Positions 1 through 9,800 of a stretch of 64,000 nt of DNA are shown in pieces. The translations under genes were made by a program, and so were the position numbers. The stretch spans positions 6,908,229 through 6,972,228 of the forward strand of contig NZ_LT607803.1 of the NCBI RefSeq assembly GCF_900090195.1, read 5' to 3'. The notes beneath the pieces are model-generated. The model was given only the letters and a program-made list of their open reading frames with translations, did not search any database and was not told the origin of the DNA. This stretch comes from Variovorax sp. HW608. Lineage in GTDB: Bacteria; Pseudomonadota; Gammaproteobacteria; Burkholderiales; Burkholderiaceae_C. The number at the start of each line of letters is the position of its first letter. Within the stretch, counting starts at the first letter, position 1.

Positions 1-686
1 GCCACGGTCTGCGCCACCGACACCGCCTGCCCCAGCGGACGGACGATGCCCGCCGTCAGACGCCACGCCGCGAACGCACCCAGCGCGAGCGCCGCGAGCG
101 ACAGCGCGATCAGCACATTGCGGCCACCCACATGGTCCGCCTCGATGCCGGCAGCGATACCGTCGATCTGCGCACGCTCGTAGTCGGCAAGCGCGCCCAC
201 CGACTTCTCGTACTTCGCAAGGCCTGCGGAGAACGGCCCCTCGACCAGCTTGTTCGCGCCCTCGATGTCGTTGTCGGCCTTGAGCTTGTTCATCACGCCC
301 AGCATCTCGAGCACGCTGCGGCGCGCCTCGGCCACCTCGCCGTAGAGCTTCTTCTCCTCCGGCGTGACCATGGTCGCTTCGATCTTCTTCTGCAGCGGAT
401 TGATGATGGCCTGAGCCGCGGCGAGGTCCTTCTTGAAGTAGGCCTCGGTGGCCGGGTCGGTCGCCTTCACGATCGCGAAGGTGCGCACGATGCTCGCGGC
501 GAGGTTCTTGGCCCACTCGGCCACCATGCGCTCCTTGGCCAGCGGGCCGGCGACCATTTGCTCGGTCGCGCTGCCCACGTTGGACAACCGATGCATGCCG
601 GTGGCGGCAATCAGCGCCATCAGGACCAGCATGGCGCCGAAGCCGATGGCCAGGCGCCTACCGATCTTCAGATCCTTCAATCTCAT
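1..686 (-). CDS. Methyl-accepting chemotaxis protein, N-terminal part (cut by window edge)
   Basis: Chemoreceptor that senses ligands in the periplasm and signals to CheA/CheW. The visible 228 residues begin MRLKDLKIGRRLAIGFG. A first membrane segment lies at about residues 12-31, a four-helix-bundle type periplasmic domain at about 35-188, and a second membrane segment (NVLIALSLAALALGAFAAW) at about 190-209. The reading frame runs off position 1 inside the HAMP region, so the methylation and signalling domains lie outside. It resembles the next receptor (785-2332), suggesting duplication. Its own sigma-28 type promoter lies at 750-776, so it can be transcribed apart from the cheW unit. Ligand unknown. 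Confidence 0.9.
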   Translation of the reverse strand, partial: MRLKDLKIGRRLAIGFGAMLVLMALIAATGMHRLSNVGSATEQMVAGPLAKERMVAEWAKNLAASIVRTFAIVKATDPATEAYFKKDLAAAQAIINPLQKKIEATMVTPEEKKLYGEVAEARRSVLEMLGVMNKLKADNDIEGANKLVEGPFSAGLAKYEKSVGALADYERAQIDGIAAGIEADHVGGRNVLIALSLAALALGAFAAWRLTAGIVRPLGQAVSVAQTV

Positions 687-749
687 CGCAATTCCTTCAA
701 TGGTTCGAACTGTCGGGACTGGCGGTCGGCCACCAGCGCAATCGTCTTC

Positions 750-776
750 TTATCGGCAGGACGCGAGCAAAGTTGA
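750..776 (-). promoter_or_regulatory. Sigma-28 (FliA) promoter for the chemoreceptor at 1-686
   Basis: Read on the minus strand: TCAACTTT, 11 bases, then GCCGATAA. The enterobacterial FliA consensus is TAAAGTTT-N11-GCCGATAA, so the -10 matches fully and the -35 in 6 of 8 positions with exact spacing. It lies 64 bases upstream of the receptor ATG at 686. The same architecture precedes flgM in this window. Seen in sequence; sigma-28 use is inferred. Confidence 0.75.
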
Positions 777-784
777 AGGGGCGA

Positions 785-2332
785 TTACGCTTCGTGCGTC
801 AGCCTGAAGACGCTGACGACCTGCGAGAGCCCGCCGGCCTGCTCCTGCAGCGATGCAGCCGCGGCGGCGGCCTCTTCGACCAGCGCCGCGTTCTGCTGCG
901 TGACCTGGTCCATCTGGGTGATCGCCTGGTTGATCTGCTCGATGCCCGAGGTCTGCTCCTGGCTCGCCGCGGTGATCTCGCCCATGATGTCGGTCACGCG
1001 GCGCACGCTGCCGACGATCTCGTCCATCGTCTTGCCCGCCTCGCCCACCAGCGCGCTGCCCATGTCGACCTTGCCCACCGAGTCATCGATAAGGCTCTTG
1101 ATCTCCTTGGCCGCGGCCGCGGAGCGCTGCGCGAGGCTTCGCACCTCGGCCGCGACCACCGCGAATCCCTTGCCCTGCTCGCCTGCGCGTGCCGCTTCCA
1201 CCGCGGCGTTGAGCGCGAGAATGTTGGTCTGGAAGGCGATGCCGTCGATCACGCCGATGATGTCCACGATCTTGCGCGACGAGGCATTGATGGCAGCCAT
1301 GGTGTCGACCACCTCGTTCACCACCCTGCCGCCCTTCACCGCCACTTCGGACGCCGAGACGGCGAGCTGGTTGGCCTGGCGCGCGTTGTCGGCGTTCTGT
1401 TTCACCGTGCTCGTGAGCTCCTCCATCGAGGCCGCCGTCTGTTCCAGCGAACTGGCCTGCTCCTCGGTGCGCGACGACAGGTCCTGGTTGCCCGATGCGA
1501 TCTGCCCCGAGGCGACCAGGATCGAATCGGTGGCGCTGCGGATGCGGCCCACCACGTCGGTCAGCTTGTCCTCCATCTCGCCCATGCCGCGCAGCAGGCG
1601 GCCGAAGTCGCCGCCGCGCTCGGTTTCGAAGTCCTGGCTGAGGTCGCCGGAGGCCACGGTCTCGGCAATCCGCAGCGCCTCGTCGATCGGTAGGGCGATG
1701 CTGCGCGTCAAGAGCCACGCGAGCACCGAGCCCACGGCAAGCGCCAGTGCGGCGAGCAGGACGAGTTGGTTGCGGCCCGAGCGGTAGAGCTCGTCGATGG
1801 AGGTCGCGGACTGGTCGATCTGCGCCTTCTGGTGCTTGACCATCGCGCGGATGCTCGCGTCGTAGGCGTCGAGCGTGGGCAGCAGCTTTTCCTGGCTCAG
1901 CTTCTGGGCTTCATCCGCCTTGCCGTCCGCCTTGAGCTTGAGGATGGTGTTGCGCAGCTCCACGTAGCCGGAGCGCTTCGCCTTGATGTCCTTGCTCAGC
2001 GCGAGCTCCTCGGGGGTGCTCAGTTGTTCCTCGAGCTTCTTCTGCGTCTCGTTGATGAGGGCGCTGGTCTTGCCGATGTTCTTCTGCAGGAACTCCTGCA
2101 CTTCAGCATCCTCGCTCTTGAGCAGGGCGAAAGTCCGCACGCTGTTGGTGCTCGTGGCCAGCAGCCAGTCCGTCGCCAGGCGCTCCTTCTCGAGCGATTG
2201 CCGCGCCATCTCCCGCGTGGCGTCGCCGACCTTCTGCAGCCGCACCACGCCGATGCCCGCGATCACGGCCACCAGCGCCAGCACCAGTGCGAATCCGCCG
2301 CCCAGGCGTGCACCGATCTTCCAGTCCTTCAT
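785..2332 (-). CDS. Methyl-accepting chemotaxis protein (complete)
   Basis: Inner-membrane chemoreceptor of 515 residues. It has TM1 at about 11-30, a four-helix-bundle sensor domain at about 35-188, TM2 at about 191-210, HAMP at about 212-265 and a cytoplasmic signalling domain to about 510. The signalling hairpin contains the diagnostic [18 protein letters not shown]. The C terminus ends VFRLTHEA, without the NWETF pentapeptide that recruits CheR/CheB in enteric receptors. The start is supported by GGAGGAGA just upstream. It follows cheW by 70 bases with no sigma-28 site between, so it is probably co-transcribed with cheW. Ligand unknown. Confidence 0.95.
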   Translation of the reverse strand: MKDWKIGARLGGGFALVLALVAVIAGIGVVRLQKVGDATREMARQSLEKERLATDWLLATSTNSVRTFALLKSEDAEVQEFLQKNIGKTSALINETQKKLEEQLSTPEELALSKDIKAKRSGYVELRNTILKLKADGKADEAQKLSQEKLLPTLDAYDASIRAMVKHQKAQIDQSATSIDELYRSGRNQLVLLAALALAVGSVLAWLLTRSIALPIDEALRIAETVASGDLSQDFETERGGDFGRLLRGMGEMEDKLTDVVGRIRSATDSILVASGQIASGNQDLSSRTEEQASSLEQTAASMEELTSTVKQNADNARQANQLAVSASEVAVKGGRVVNEVVDTMAAINASSRKIVDIIGVIDGIAFQTNILALNAAVEAARAGEQGKGFAVVAAEVRSLAQRSAAAAKEIKSLIDDSVGKVDMGSALVGEAGKTMDEIVGSVRRVTDIMGEITAASQEQTSGIEQINQAITQMDQVTQQNAALVEEAAAAAASLQEQAGGLSQVVSVFRLTHEA

Positions 2333-2402
2333 CCCTGTCTCCTCCAGATGGTCTGCTTGTGCGGCTTGTCAGCCTGTCTGCTTCTTGCGCGATGACCGCG
2401 CC

Positions 2403-2921
2403 TCAGGCGGCAAGCTTCTCGATCAGCCCCATCTCCTCGCTGGACATCAGCCGGTCGATGTCCACCAGGATCAGCATCCGCTCGTCCAGCGTGCCCAGCC
2501 CGATCAGGTAGTCGGTGTCCAGCACCGAGCCCATCGCCGGCGCCGGCTTGATCTGCTCGTGGGTCAGCGTGATCACGTCCGACACGCTGTCCACCACCAT
2601 GCCCACCACACGCCCGCCGATGTTCAGCACGATCACCACCGTGAACTGGTCGTAGCTCGGCGCTCCGATGCCAAAGCGGATGCGCATGTCGATGATCGGC
2701 ACGATGATCCCGCGCAGGTTCACCACCCCCTTGATGAATTCGGGTGCGTTCGCGATGCGCGTCACCGCGTCGTAGCCGCGCAGTTCCTGCACCTTCTGGA
2801 TGTCGATGCCGTATTCCTCGTCGCCGAGGGTGAAGGTGACCACCTCCAGCCGTCCCGCATCGGCGAGGGCCCGGGAAGCGGCACCGCCCGTGCGGGGCTG
2901 AAGGGTCGTGAACTCTGCCAT
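2403..2921 (-). CDS. cheW: Chemotaxis adaptor protein CheW
   Basis: Scaffold linking chemoreceptors to the kinase CheA. The 172-residue protein is a single CheW domain with a short Ala/Thr-rich N-terminal lead. The conserved core includes [20 protein letters not shown] and [15 protein letters not shown], the usual CheW beta-barrel signature. AAAGGAG precedes the ATG. It lies between flgJ (50 bases upstream) and a chemoreceptor (70 bases downstream). No cheA, cheY, cheR or cheB is present, so it is probably a second CheW copy attached to the flagellar locus or an outlier from the main che operon. Confidence 0.95.
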   Translation of the reverse strand: MAEFTTLQPRTGGAASRALADAGRLEVVTFTLGDEEYGIDIQKVQELRGYDAVTRIANAPEFIKGVVNLRGIIVPIIDMRIRFGIGAPSYDQFTVVIVLNIGGRVVGMVVDSVSDVITLTHEQIKPAPAMGSVLDTDYLIGLGTLDERMLILVDIDRLMSSEEMGLIEKLAA

Positions 2922-2971
2922 GGGGCTCCTTTGCGTTGGCGGTGAGACGGGGTTGCTTGGCTATCGGCAGA

Positions 2972-3955
2972 TCAGCCGAATTTCTGCATGATCCGAACGA
3001 GCTTCTGTCCGTACTGCGGATCGGTCGCGTAGCCCGCGCGCTGCAGGCCGTGCGCGGCTTCGGCCGGGTCGCCGGCGGTGACGACGCCCGCATAGCGCGG
3101 GTTGCGGGTCATGAAGCGCGCGTAGTCGGTAAAGGCTTCCTCGTAGGAGTCGTAGGCCCTGAACCTGGCGCGCACGCGCTGCGGCTCGCCGTCGACGTAT
3201 TCGGTGGTGGTGGTCTCGACCACGCGGCCCTGCCAGCTCTTGTCGGCCTTGATGCCGAAGAGGTTGAAGCTCGGCGTGCCGTCGTCGGCGCGGATCTCGC
3301 GCTTGCCCCAGCCCGATTCGAGCGCGGCCTGCGCGAGGATGAGCGGCGCCGGCACGCCGCTGGCCTCGCTCGCGGCCTGCGCCGATGCGCCCATGCGCTC
3401 GACGAAGGCATCGACATGGCCCTGCAGCGAGGCGGTCGCGGCCGAGCTGCCGCCGCGGTCGTTGTTCACCTGGTAGAGGCTCAGATCGACGCGGGTGGAC
3501 GGCACGGGCGAGGAGCCGAGCGGAATGCCCGAGTCCGGCTTCAGCGGAATTCCACCGCGCGGCAGGAGCGACATCGGCGCGGCCAGGGCATCCATGTTCG
3601 CCCCGCCCGAGGCGGCCTGGCGCTGCAGCTGCACCAGCATCGCCTCGGCGAGGCCGAGGCCGCGGCCCGAGAGGCTCTGCGAGAGCTGCTGGTCGAGCAT
3701 CGAGGTGTAGATCTTCTCGCTCTGGCTATCGAAGAGGCCGCTTTGCGGCGTCGCCTCGCGCATGCTCTTGAGCACCATGTTCATGAACATCGCCTCGAAC
3801 TGGCGCGAGGCCTGGCGCAGCCCTTCTTCCGGCGAGGTGCGGGTGGTGCGCTTGAGCGCATCGACGCCCTGCACGTCGAGCGCGAAGCGCTGGTCCAGCG
3901 CGCCGCTGCGGCTCGTATCGGCGACGCTCGAAGCAGGCATTGCGGTGATCGCCAT
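2972..3955 (-). CDS. flgJ: Flagellar rod-assembly protein / muramidase FlgJ
   Basis: Acts in the periplasm as rod cap and as peptidoglycan hydrolase opening the wall for the rod. The 327-residue protein has an N-terminal rod-binding domain (about 35-115, with FEAMFMNMVLKSMREA), a linker, and a C-terminal glucosaminidase-type domain (about 165-327) with ALESGWGKREI and FNLFGIKA. The glutamate in LESGWG is the expected catalytic acid. This two-domain form is usual for beta- and gammaproteobacteria. The ATG at 3955 follows flgI by 8 bases. It is the last rod/hook gene here; flgK and flgL are not next to it. Confidence 0.95.
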   Translation of the reverse strand: MAITAMPASSVADTSRSGALDQRFALDVQGVDALKRTTRTSPEEGLRQASRQFEAMFMNMVLKSMREATPQSGLFDSQSEKIYTSMLDQQLSQSLSGRGLGLAEAMLVQLQRQAASGGANMDALAAPMSLLPRGGIPLKPDSGIPLGSSPVPSTRVDLSLYQVNNDRGGSSAATASLQGHVDAFVERMGASAQAASEASGVPAPLILAQAALESGWGKREIRADDGTPSFNLFGIKADKSWQGRVVETTTTEYVDGEPQRVRARFRAYDSYEEAFTDYARFMTRNPRYAGVVTAGDPAEAAHGLQRAGYATDPQYGQKLVRIMQKFG

Positions 3956-3963
3956 GTCGGTGC

Positions 3964-5091
3964 TCAGATAATTTCGAGCTCGGCGCGCAGCGCACCCGCC
4001 GTCTTCATGGCCTGCAGGATGGACACCAGGTCCTGCGGATTCGCGCCCAGCGCGTTGAGGCCCTTGATCACGTCGGCCAGCGAAGCGCTGCCGCGCACCA
4101 TCTGCAGCGCGCCGCCGGCCTGGTTCACCGAGATCTGCGACACCGCCGACTCGACCGTGCGGCCGCGCGAGAACGGCTCGGGCTGGCTCACCACCGGCTC
4201 GGTGTTGATGACCACCGACAGGCTGCCGTGCGCCACCGCGCATTCGCTCACTCGCACCGCCTGGTTCATCACCACCGACCCGGTGCGCGCATTGATGACC
4301 ACGCGCGCAACGGCCTGCGTCGGCGTGACTTCGAGGCTTTCGAGGCGCGCGAGGAAGCCGACGCGCTCCTGCGGCGATTGCGGCGCACGGACCTGGATCA
4401 CGCGCGCGTCCACCGCATCGGCGGTTCCGAAGCCGAACTGGCGATTGATCGCCTCGACGGCCCGTTGCGCCGTCCCGAAATCCGAGCGCGTGAGTTCGAC
4501 CGTGAGCGCGCCTTCGCCGCCCACCGTGGACTCCACGGTGCGCTCGACGATCGCGCCGGCCGGAATCCGGCCCGAGCTGAGCTGGTTGATCTGCACCTTG
4601 CTGCCATTGGCGGAAGCGCCTGCGCCGCCCACGACCATGTTTCCCTGCGCGATCGCGTACACCGCGCCATCCGCGCCCTTGAGCGGCGTCATCAGCAGCG
4701 TGCCGCCGCGCAGGCTCTTGGCATTGCCCATCGACGACACCGTCACGTCGATCGCCTGCCCCGGCCGTGCGAACGAAGGCAGCGTGGCCGTGACCATCAC
4801 CGCCGCCACGTTCTTGAGCTGCATGTTCACGCCCTGCGGAATCGTGATCCCGAGCTGCTGCAGCATGTTGTTCAGGCTCTGCGTGGTGAACGGCGTCTGC
4901 ATCGTCTGATCGCCGGTGCCGTCCAGGCCCACCATCAGGCCGTAGCCGATCAAGGGGTTGTCCCGGACCCCCTGGATCGTCGCCAGCTCCTTGAGCCGCT
5001 CCGCGTGGACGGGGGAAGCAAACAGGCACGCAATGCCCAAGGCGATCGCGGCGAAGCGGCACGAAGTGCGTGAAGACTGGGGGTGTGTCAT
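3964..5091 (-). CDS. flgI: Flagellar P-ring protein FlgI
   Basis: Periplasmic P-ring subunit that forms the rod bushing in the peptidoglycan layer. The mature part of the 375-residue product starts after a Sec signal peptide ([18 protein letters not shown], cleavage around residue 30) with [19 protein letters not shown]. Motifs such as [15 protein letters not shown] and [11 protein letters not shown] are typical. Length fits the family (365-375). It starts 2 bases after the flgH stop and ends 8 bases before flgJ, so it is in the same operon. Confidence 0.96.
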   Translation of the reverse strand: MTHPQSSRTSCRFAAIALGIACLFASPVHAERLKELATIQGVRDNPLIGYGLMVGLDGTGDQTMQTPFTTQSLNNMLQQLGITIPQGVNMQLKNVAAVMVTATLPSFARPGQAIDVTVSSMGNAKSLRGGTLLMTPLKGADGAVYAIAQGNMVVGGAGASANGSKVQINQLSSGRIPAGAIVERTVESTVGGEGALTVELTRSDFGTAQRAVEAINRQFGFGTADAVDARVIQVRAPQSPQERVGFLARLESLEVTPTQAVARVVINARTGSVVMNQAVRVSECAVAHGSLSVVINTEPVVSQPEPFSRGRTVESAVSQISVNQAGGALQMVRGSASLADVIKGLNALGANPQDLVSILQAMKTAGALRAELEII

Positions 5092-5093
5092 AG

Positions 5094-5807
5094 CTAGAAA
5101 GGCGCTACGTTCAAGAAGAATCGCTGCAGCCAGCCCATGTTCTGCGCTTCGTCGATGTAGCCCTTGGCCGTGTATTCGATGCGTGCATCGGCCACCTGGG
5201 TCGAGAGCACGGTGTTGACGCCGGTGACGGTGCGGGGGTTCACCACGCCGGAGAAGCGGATGAATTCCGTGCCCTGGTTGATGCCCATCTGCTTCTCGCC
5301 GCTCACGAGCAGGTTGCCGTTGGGCAGCACGTCGGTCACGGTGACCGTGATCACGCTGTTGAAGGTGTTCGTGGCATTGGCACCGCCCTTTGCCGTGAGC
5401 GCATTGGTGCCAGACAGCTTCGCGTCCTGGTTGTCCAAGAGGCCGCCGAGCACCTTCGGGATCGGATTGAAGGCCGCGGTCATGCTTCCGTTGCGGCTCG
5501 TGTTGGCGCCCGAGTTCTTGCTCGCGTTGAGCTTTTCGCTGATGACGATGGTCAGGATGTCCCCGACGCTGCGCGGCCGCCGATCTTCGAACAGCGCGAT
5601 GCCGCGCCCGTTGTCCTGGAAGATCGCGCCCGAACGCGAGCGGTTCGGCAGCCCGGCCATCTCGTCGGCGCGCGCGGTCATCGGCTGATGCACCAGCGGA
5701 TCGCGCGGGATCTGCGCGCAGCCTGCGAAGAGAATGAGTGCCATGCCCGCCGCCGCCATGCGCCATGGCGAAGCGACACCGATTGCGCGCAGCGTGAGGG
5801 AGCTCAT
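5094..5807 (-). CDS. flgH: Flagellar L-ring lipoprotein FlgH
   Basis: Outer-membrane lipoprotein forming the L-ring. The signal peptide ends in a lipobox LFAGC, with the modified Cys near residue 29. Downstream motifs include GSIFQD-like [19 protein letters not shown] and [19 protein letters not shown], characteristic of FlgH. The ATG at 5807 gives 237 residues. A GTG at 5813 overlapping the flgG stop as GTGA would add two residues and is an equally possible coupled start; neither has a clear Shine-Dalgarno. Confidence 0.94.
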   Translation of the reverse strand: MSSLTLRAIGVASPWRMAAAGMALILFAGCAQIPRDPLVHQPMTARADEMAGLPNRSRSGAIFQDNGRGIALFEDRRPRSVGDILTIVISEKLNASKNSGANTSRNGSMTAAFNPIPKVLGGLLDNQDAKLSGTNALTAKGGANATNTFNSVITVTVTDVLPNGNLLVSGEKQMGINQGTEFIRFSGVVNPRTVTGVNTVLSTQVADARIEYTAKGYIDEAQNMGWLQRFFLNVAPF

Positions 5808-5809
5808 GG

Positions 5810-6592
5810 TCACAGCTGGGCGAGACGGGCCAGCATCTGGTCGGAGGTCTGGATCGCCTTGCTGTTGATCTCGTACGCGCGCTGCGTCGCGATCATGTTG
5901 ACCAGCTCTTCCACCACGTTGACGTTGGACGCCTCGGTGTAGCCCTGCGTCAGGATGCCCGCGCCATCCACGCCGGGGTTCACCACATTGGGCGCCCCCG
6001 ACGAATCGGTCTCGGTGTAGAGGTTCTCGCCCATGCTCTGCAGGCCGGTCGGGTTCAGGAAGGTCGCGATCTGGAGCTGGCCGACCTGCACCGTCGCCTG
6101 GCTGCCGGCCTGCGTGACCGACACGATGCCGTCGCGGCCGATGGTGAGGCTGGTGGCGTTCTGCGGGATCGTGATCGCGGGCTCGATCGTGTAGCCGCTC
6201 GCGGTCACGAGCTGGCCGTCGGAGTTGGTCTGAAACGAGCCGTCGCGCGTGTAGGCCATCGTGCCGTCGGGCATCGTGACCTGGAAGAAGCCCGAGCCGT
6301 TGATGGCGACGTCCTTCGGGTTGTCGGTCTTGGTCATGTTGCCCTGCGAGTGCATGCGCTCGGTGGCGACCACGCGCACGCCGGTGCCGACCTGCAGGCC
6401 CGAGGGCAGGCGGGTCTGGTCCGACGTCTGGCCGCCGACCTGGCGGATGTTCTGGTAGAGCAGATCCTCGAATACCGCGCGGCTCTTCTTGAAGCCGGTG
6501 GTGGACACGTTGGCGAGGTTGTTGGAGACGACGTCGAGCTGCGTCTGCTGGGCTTCGAGGCCGGTCTTGGCCACGTAGAGTGAACGGATCAT
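5810..6592 (-). CDS. flgG: Flagellar distal-rod protein FlgG
   Basis: Distal rod subunit of the axial family, exported by the flagellar type III apparatus. The 260-residue product begins [20 protein letters not shown] and carries the N-terminal axial motif [16 protein letters not shown]. The C-terminal coiled-coil segment ([20 protein letters not shown]) is shared with other axial proteins. Length matches E. coli FlgG exactly (260). It lies 47 bases after flgF in the operon. Confidence 0.97.
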   Translation of the reverse strand: MIRSLYVAKTGLEAQQTQLDVVSNNLANVSTTGFKKSRAVFEDLLYQNIRQVGGQTSDQTRLPSGLQVGTGVRVVATERMHSQGNMTKTDNPKDVAINGSGFFQVTMPDGTMAYTRDGSFQTNSDGQLVTASGYTIEPAITIPQNATSLTIGRDGIVSVTQAGSQATVQVGQLQIATFLNPTGLQSMGENLYTETDSSGAPNVVNPGVDGAGILTQGYTEASNVNVVEELVNMIATQRAYEINSKAIQTSDQMLARLAQL

Positions 6593-6639
6593 GGAGAGGG
6601 CTCCTGCGGGTTTGCTGCGGGGTTGCTGCGGATGGCCAA

Positions 6640-7380
6640 TCAGCCGTAGGCGAGCAGCTTGTTGGCCGACTGCGCGTTGGTGTCGGCGGACTGGATGGAC
6701 TTCATCTGCATCTCGAAGCTGCGTCCGTTGGCGATCATGGCCACCATGGCTTCGACGGGATTGACGTTGCTGCCCTCGATCGCGCCAGCCGTGACGGTCA
6801 CCGCGGGATCGGCCTCGGCGGGCGGCAGGCCCTGGCGCATGCGGAACAGGCCGTCCTCGCCGCGCACCAAGTCGGTGGTCGGTGGGTTCACGAGCTTCAT
6901 GCGGCCGACCACGTTCAGGCCCGTCAACGGATCGCCGGGCGCGCGCGCGGTGATGCTGCCGTCGGCCGCGATGGTCACGGAGGAACCCGGCGGGATCACC
7001 AGCCCGCCGCCGTCGCCGACCACGGGGCGTCCGCCCATGGTCGTGACCTGGCCGTCGGATGCCACCTGGAGGTTGCCCACGCGGCTGTAGGCCTCGCCGG
7101 TCGGCGTCTGGACCACCAGCCAGCCGTCGCCGCGCACCGCGACATCGAGCTCGCGGCCGGTGTCGGTCACCGGGCCTTGCCGGAAGTCGGCGCCCGGCGT
7201 GGTCGCGGCCACGAAGGCACGCGTGGGCGATTCCTCGCCGACCACGGGCACCGCCCGGAAGGCGTTGATCTGCGCACGGAAGCCCGGCGTCGACACGTTC
7301 GCCATGTTGTTGGCGACCGAGGTCTGCTGCTCCATGGCCTGCTTGGCGCCGCTCAAGGCGACATACAGCATTCGATCCAC
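6640..7380 (-). CDS. flgF: Flagellar proximal-rod protein FlgF
   Basis: Proximal rod protein, 246 residues (family about 250). The N terminus [19 protein letters not shown] is followed by the axial motif [14 protein letters not shown], with the C-terminal helix [20 protein letters not shown]. It sits between flgE and flgG as in most proteobacterial flg operons, with 22 bases separating it from flgE. Confidence 0.96.
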   Translation of the reverse strand: MDRMLYVALSGAKQAMEQQTSVANNMANVSTPGFRAQINAFRAVPVVGEESPTRAFVAATTPGADFRQGPVTDTGRELDVAVRGDGWLVVQTPTGEAYSRVGNLQVASDGQVTTMGGRPVVGDGGGLVIPPGSSVTIAADGSITARAPGDPLTGLNVVGRMKLVNPPTTDLVRGEDGLFRMRQGLPPAEADPAVTVTAGAIEGSNVNPVEAMVAMIANGRSFEMQMKSIQSADTNAQSANKLLAYG

Positions 7381-7402
7381 TGATGGCTCCTGGCTCGTCG
7401 CT

Positions 7403-8617
7403 TCAGCGCATGTTCATCAGCGTCTGCGTGACCTGGTCCTGCGTCTTCACGGTCTGCGCGTTGGCCTGATAGTTGCGCTGCGCGACGATGAGGTTGACGA
7501 GTTCCGAAGTCAGGTCGACGTTGGACGATTCGAGCGCGCCCGATTGGAGCGAGCCGAGCTTGCTGCCTTCGGCCGGCGTGCCGGTGAGCGCGGCGCCGGA
7601 GGCCGCGGTCTCCGCGTACACGTTGTCGCCCTTCGGCTCGAGGCCGTTGGGGTTGGCGAACGACGAGAGCACGACCTGGCCCAACAGCTTGGTCTGCTCG
7701 TTGGAGAACTTGCCGGTGATGGTGCCGTCGGAATTGATCGCGAACGAGGTGAGCTGGCCGGAGGTGTAGCCGTCCTGCGCGAGCTTGCTCATGCCGTTGG
7801 CTGCGCCGACCTGCGTGGTGCCGCTCAGGTCGACCGTGATGTTCGACGCGGCCGAGCCGTTGCCGTAGTTGATGGTCGGCAGCGTGATCGTTCCGCCCGC
7901 CGGTGCGGTGAGGTTGCCGTTGGTGTCGAAGCTCAGGCTGCCGAGCGCCGCGCCGCCGTTGAGCGTCGTGCCGTCGATCGTGCCGTAGGTGTCCCAGCTG
8001 TTGGCGCCGGTCTTCACGAAGTACACCGACAGGTCGTGCGGGTTGCCGAGCGAGTCGTACACCGGGCCGATCGCGTTGGAATAGTTGTAGGTGGCGGAGT
8101 CGGTCGGATCGAACGGCGTCTTCGTCGGCACGGTGCTGCGCGAATCGACGTTGAACTCCGCCTGCACGCTGGTGGTCGCGTTCGGCGCCATCGGCGCGGT
8201 CGGGATCTGGATCGCCGTGGGCGTGCCGCCGCTGATGCCGCCGCTGGCGTTGACGCCGTAGCCGGTCAGGCGCAGGCCGGAGGCGTTGACGATGTAGCCG
8301 TCCTTGTCCTTGGTGAACTGGCCGTTGCGCGAGTACACGACTTCGCCGCTCGTGCTGGCGAGGCGGAAGAAGCCGTCACCGTTCAGGATCGCCACGTCGA
8401 GCGGGCGGCTGCTGGTCTGCGTCACGCCCTGCGTGAAGTTCTGCACCACGCCCGACATCGAGACGCCGAGACCGACGCGCGAACCGGCATAGATGTCCTG
8501 GAAGGTGGCGGTGGAGGACTTGAAGCCCACGGTGGCCGAGTTGGCGATGTTGTTGCCGATGACGTCGAGATTCGCGGCCGCGGCGCCAAGCCCGCTGATG
8601 CCCTGGGAAAAGCTCAT
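7403..8617 (-). CDS. flgE: Flagellar hook protein FlgE
   Basis: Main structural subunit of the hook. The 404-residue product has the N-terminal axial domain (MSFSQGISGLGAAAANLDVI, then GNNIANSATVGFKSSTATF), a variable Gly/Thr/Asn-rich D1/D2 region (about 140-330), and a C-terminal axial helix (LTSELVNLIVAQRNYQANAQ). An AAGGAA ribosome-binding site precedes the ATG. Length is close to Salmonella FlgE (403). It depends on FlgD, encoded next upstream, as scaffold cap. Confidence 0.97.
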   Translation of the reverse strand: MSFSQGISGLGAAAANLDVIGNNIANSATVGFKSSTATFQDIYAGSRVGLGVSMSGVVQNFTQGVTQTSSRPLDVAILNGDGFFRLASTSGEVVYSRNGQFTKDKDGYIVNASGLRLTGYGVNASGGISGGTPTAIQIPTAPMAPNATTSVQAEFNVDSRSTVPTKTPFDPTDSATYNYSNAIGPVYDSLGNPHDLSVYFVKTGANSWDTYGTIDGTTLNGGAALGSLSFDTNGNLTAPAGGTITLPTINYGNGSAASNITVDLSGTTQVGAANGMSKLAQDGYTSGQLTSFAINSDGTITGKFSNEQTKLLGQVVLSSFANPNGLEPKGDNVYAETAASGAALTGTPAEGSKLGSLQSGALESSNVDLTSELVNLIVAQRNYQANAQTVKTQDQVTQTLMNMR

Positions 8618-8652
8618 GATGGATTCCTTCGTTCAATGCGTTGGGTTGGATC

Positions 8653-9339
8653 TCAGAGATACATGCGCACATCGGACAGGCCGATGCTCTGGCCGCTCGC
8701 GAGTTCGAGCGTGACGCCGCTGGTGCCCTGCTTGACGGCGGCGACCTGCGCGAACGTGAGCGCGGTCGAGCTCACCGCGCTGCTGCCGTTGGTCGCGGCG
8801 ACGCTGAAGGTGTAGCTGCCTGCCGGCACCGCGTTGCCTTGGTCGTCCTTGCCGTCCCAGGTGACCGCATTGACGCCCGAGCTCATCGAGCCCGCGTCGA
8901 TGGTGCGGACGGTCTTGCCGCTGGCGTCGACGATCTTGATCTGCACGTCGGAGGCCGTGCCCGGAAGCTCCACCCCGAAGGCCTGCGGGGTCGGGTCCGC
9001 GCCGTCTGCGGACGCGGTGGTGGTGATGGTGTTGCCCGGCGAGAGCACGCGGGTGCCGATCAGCGAAGCGGCCTGCAGCACCTGGTTCGAGCCGGTCTGG
9101 CTCACCAGGCCCGAGAGCGTGCTGTTGAGCTTCTCGATGCCGCTCACGGTGCTCATCTGCGCGAGCTGCGAGGTCATTTCCGAGTTCTGCATCGGATTGA
9201 GCGGATCCTGGTTGTTGAGCTGCGCGACCAGCAGCTTGAGGAAGCGCTGCTCGTTGTCGTCGCTCGAAACGCTCGCGGTGCTGGCCGCGGCGCTGGCGGC
9301 GTTGACGCCGCTGATGGATGAGGTGTCGGCGATGGCCAT
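8653..9339 (-). CDS. flgD: Flagellar hook-capping protein FlgD
   Basis: Scaffold at the growing hook tip that lets FlgE polymerise and is later discarded. The ATG at 9339 gives 228 residues. The conserved FlgD core QRFLKLLVAQLNNQDPLNPM lies at about residues 28-47, followed by a FlgD Ig-like region (WDGKDDQGNAVPAGSYTFSV, about 150-170). An upstream extension of the frame is non-coding, because flgC and flgB occupy it in another frame. Confidence 0.95.
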   Translation of the reverse strand: MAIADTSSISGVNAASAAASTASVSSDDNEQRFLKLLVAQLNNQDPLNPMQNSEMTSQLAQMSTVSGIEKLNSTLSGLVSQTGSNQVLQAASLIGTRVLSPGNTITTTASADGADPTPQAFGVELPGTASDVQIKIVDASGKTVRTIDAGSMSSGVNAVTWDGKDDQGNAVPAGSYTFSVAATNGSSAVSSTALTFAQVAAVKQGTSGVTLELASGQSIGLSDVRMYL

Positions 9340-9365
9340 GGCTTTCTTCTTTCTTCGCGGTTGGA

Positions 9366-9782
9366 TTACTGGCCGATGGTCAGCGTCTTGACCATCAGCG
9401 TCTTGGCGGTGTTGAGCACCTCGACGTTGGCCTGGTAGCTGCGCGAGGCGGAGATCATGTTGGTCATCTCCTCGACCACGTTGACGTTCGGCATCGCGAC
9501 ATAGCCGTCGGCGTTGGCGTGCGGGTTCCTGGGGTCGTAGACCATCTTGGCGGGCGAGGGGTCCTCGACCACGCTCGAGACCTGCACGCCGCCGATGTCC
9601 TCTCGGCCCGAAGGCGCGACCTCGAAGACGACCTGCTTGGCGCGGTACGGCTGGCCGTCCGGGCCCGCGACGCTCTCGGCGTTGGCGAGGTTGCTGGCGG
9701 TCACGTTCATGCGCTGCGACTGCGCGGTCATGGCGGAGCCCGCCACGCTGAAGATGTTCATGGAGGCACTCGGGACTGGCAT
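9366..9782 (-). CDS. flgC: Flagellar proximal-rod protein FlgC
   Basis: Proximal rod subunit of 138 residues (E. coli 134). It contains the axial motif [20 protein letters not shown] and the C-terminal helix [20 protein letters not shown]. The ATG at 9782 is chosen because GAGGAG lies 7 bases upstream. An internal ATG at 9761 ([11 protein letters not shown]) matches the family N terminus but lacks a ribosome-binding site. Located 18 bases after flgB. Confidence 0.95.
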   Translation of the reverse strand: MPVPSASMNIFSVAGSAMTAQSQRMNVTASNLANAESVAGPDGQPYRAKQVVFEVAPSGREDIGGVQVSSVVEDPSPAKMVYDPRNPHANADGYVAMPNVNVVEEMTNMISASRSYQANVEVLNTAKTLMVKTLTIGQ

Positions 9783-9800
9783 CGGACGGCTCCTCGCGCC

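Noticed and set aside
2955-2990. Possible sigma-28 -10 (GCCGATAG, minus strand) before cheW
   Set aside because: The bases 11 positions upstream (GCAGAAAT) do not match TAAAGTTT, so only half of the promoter is present.
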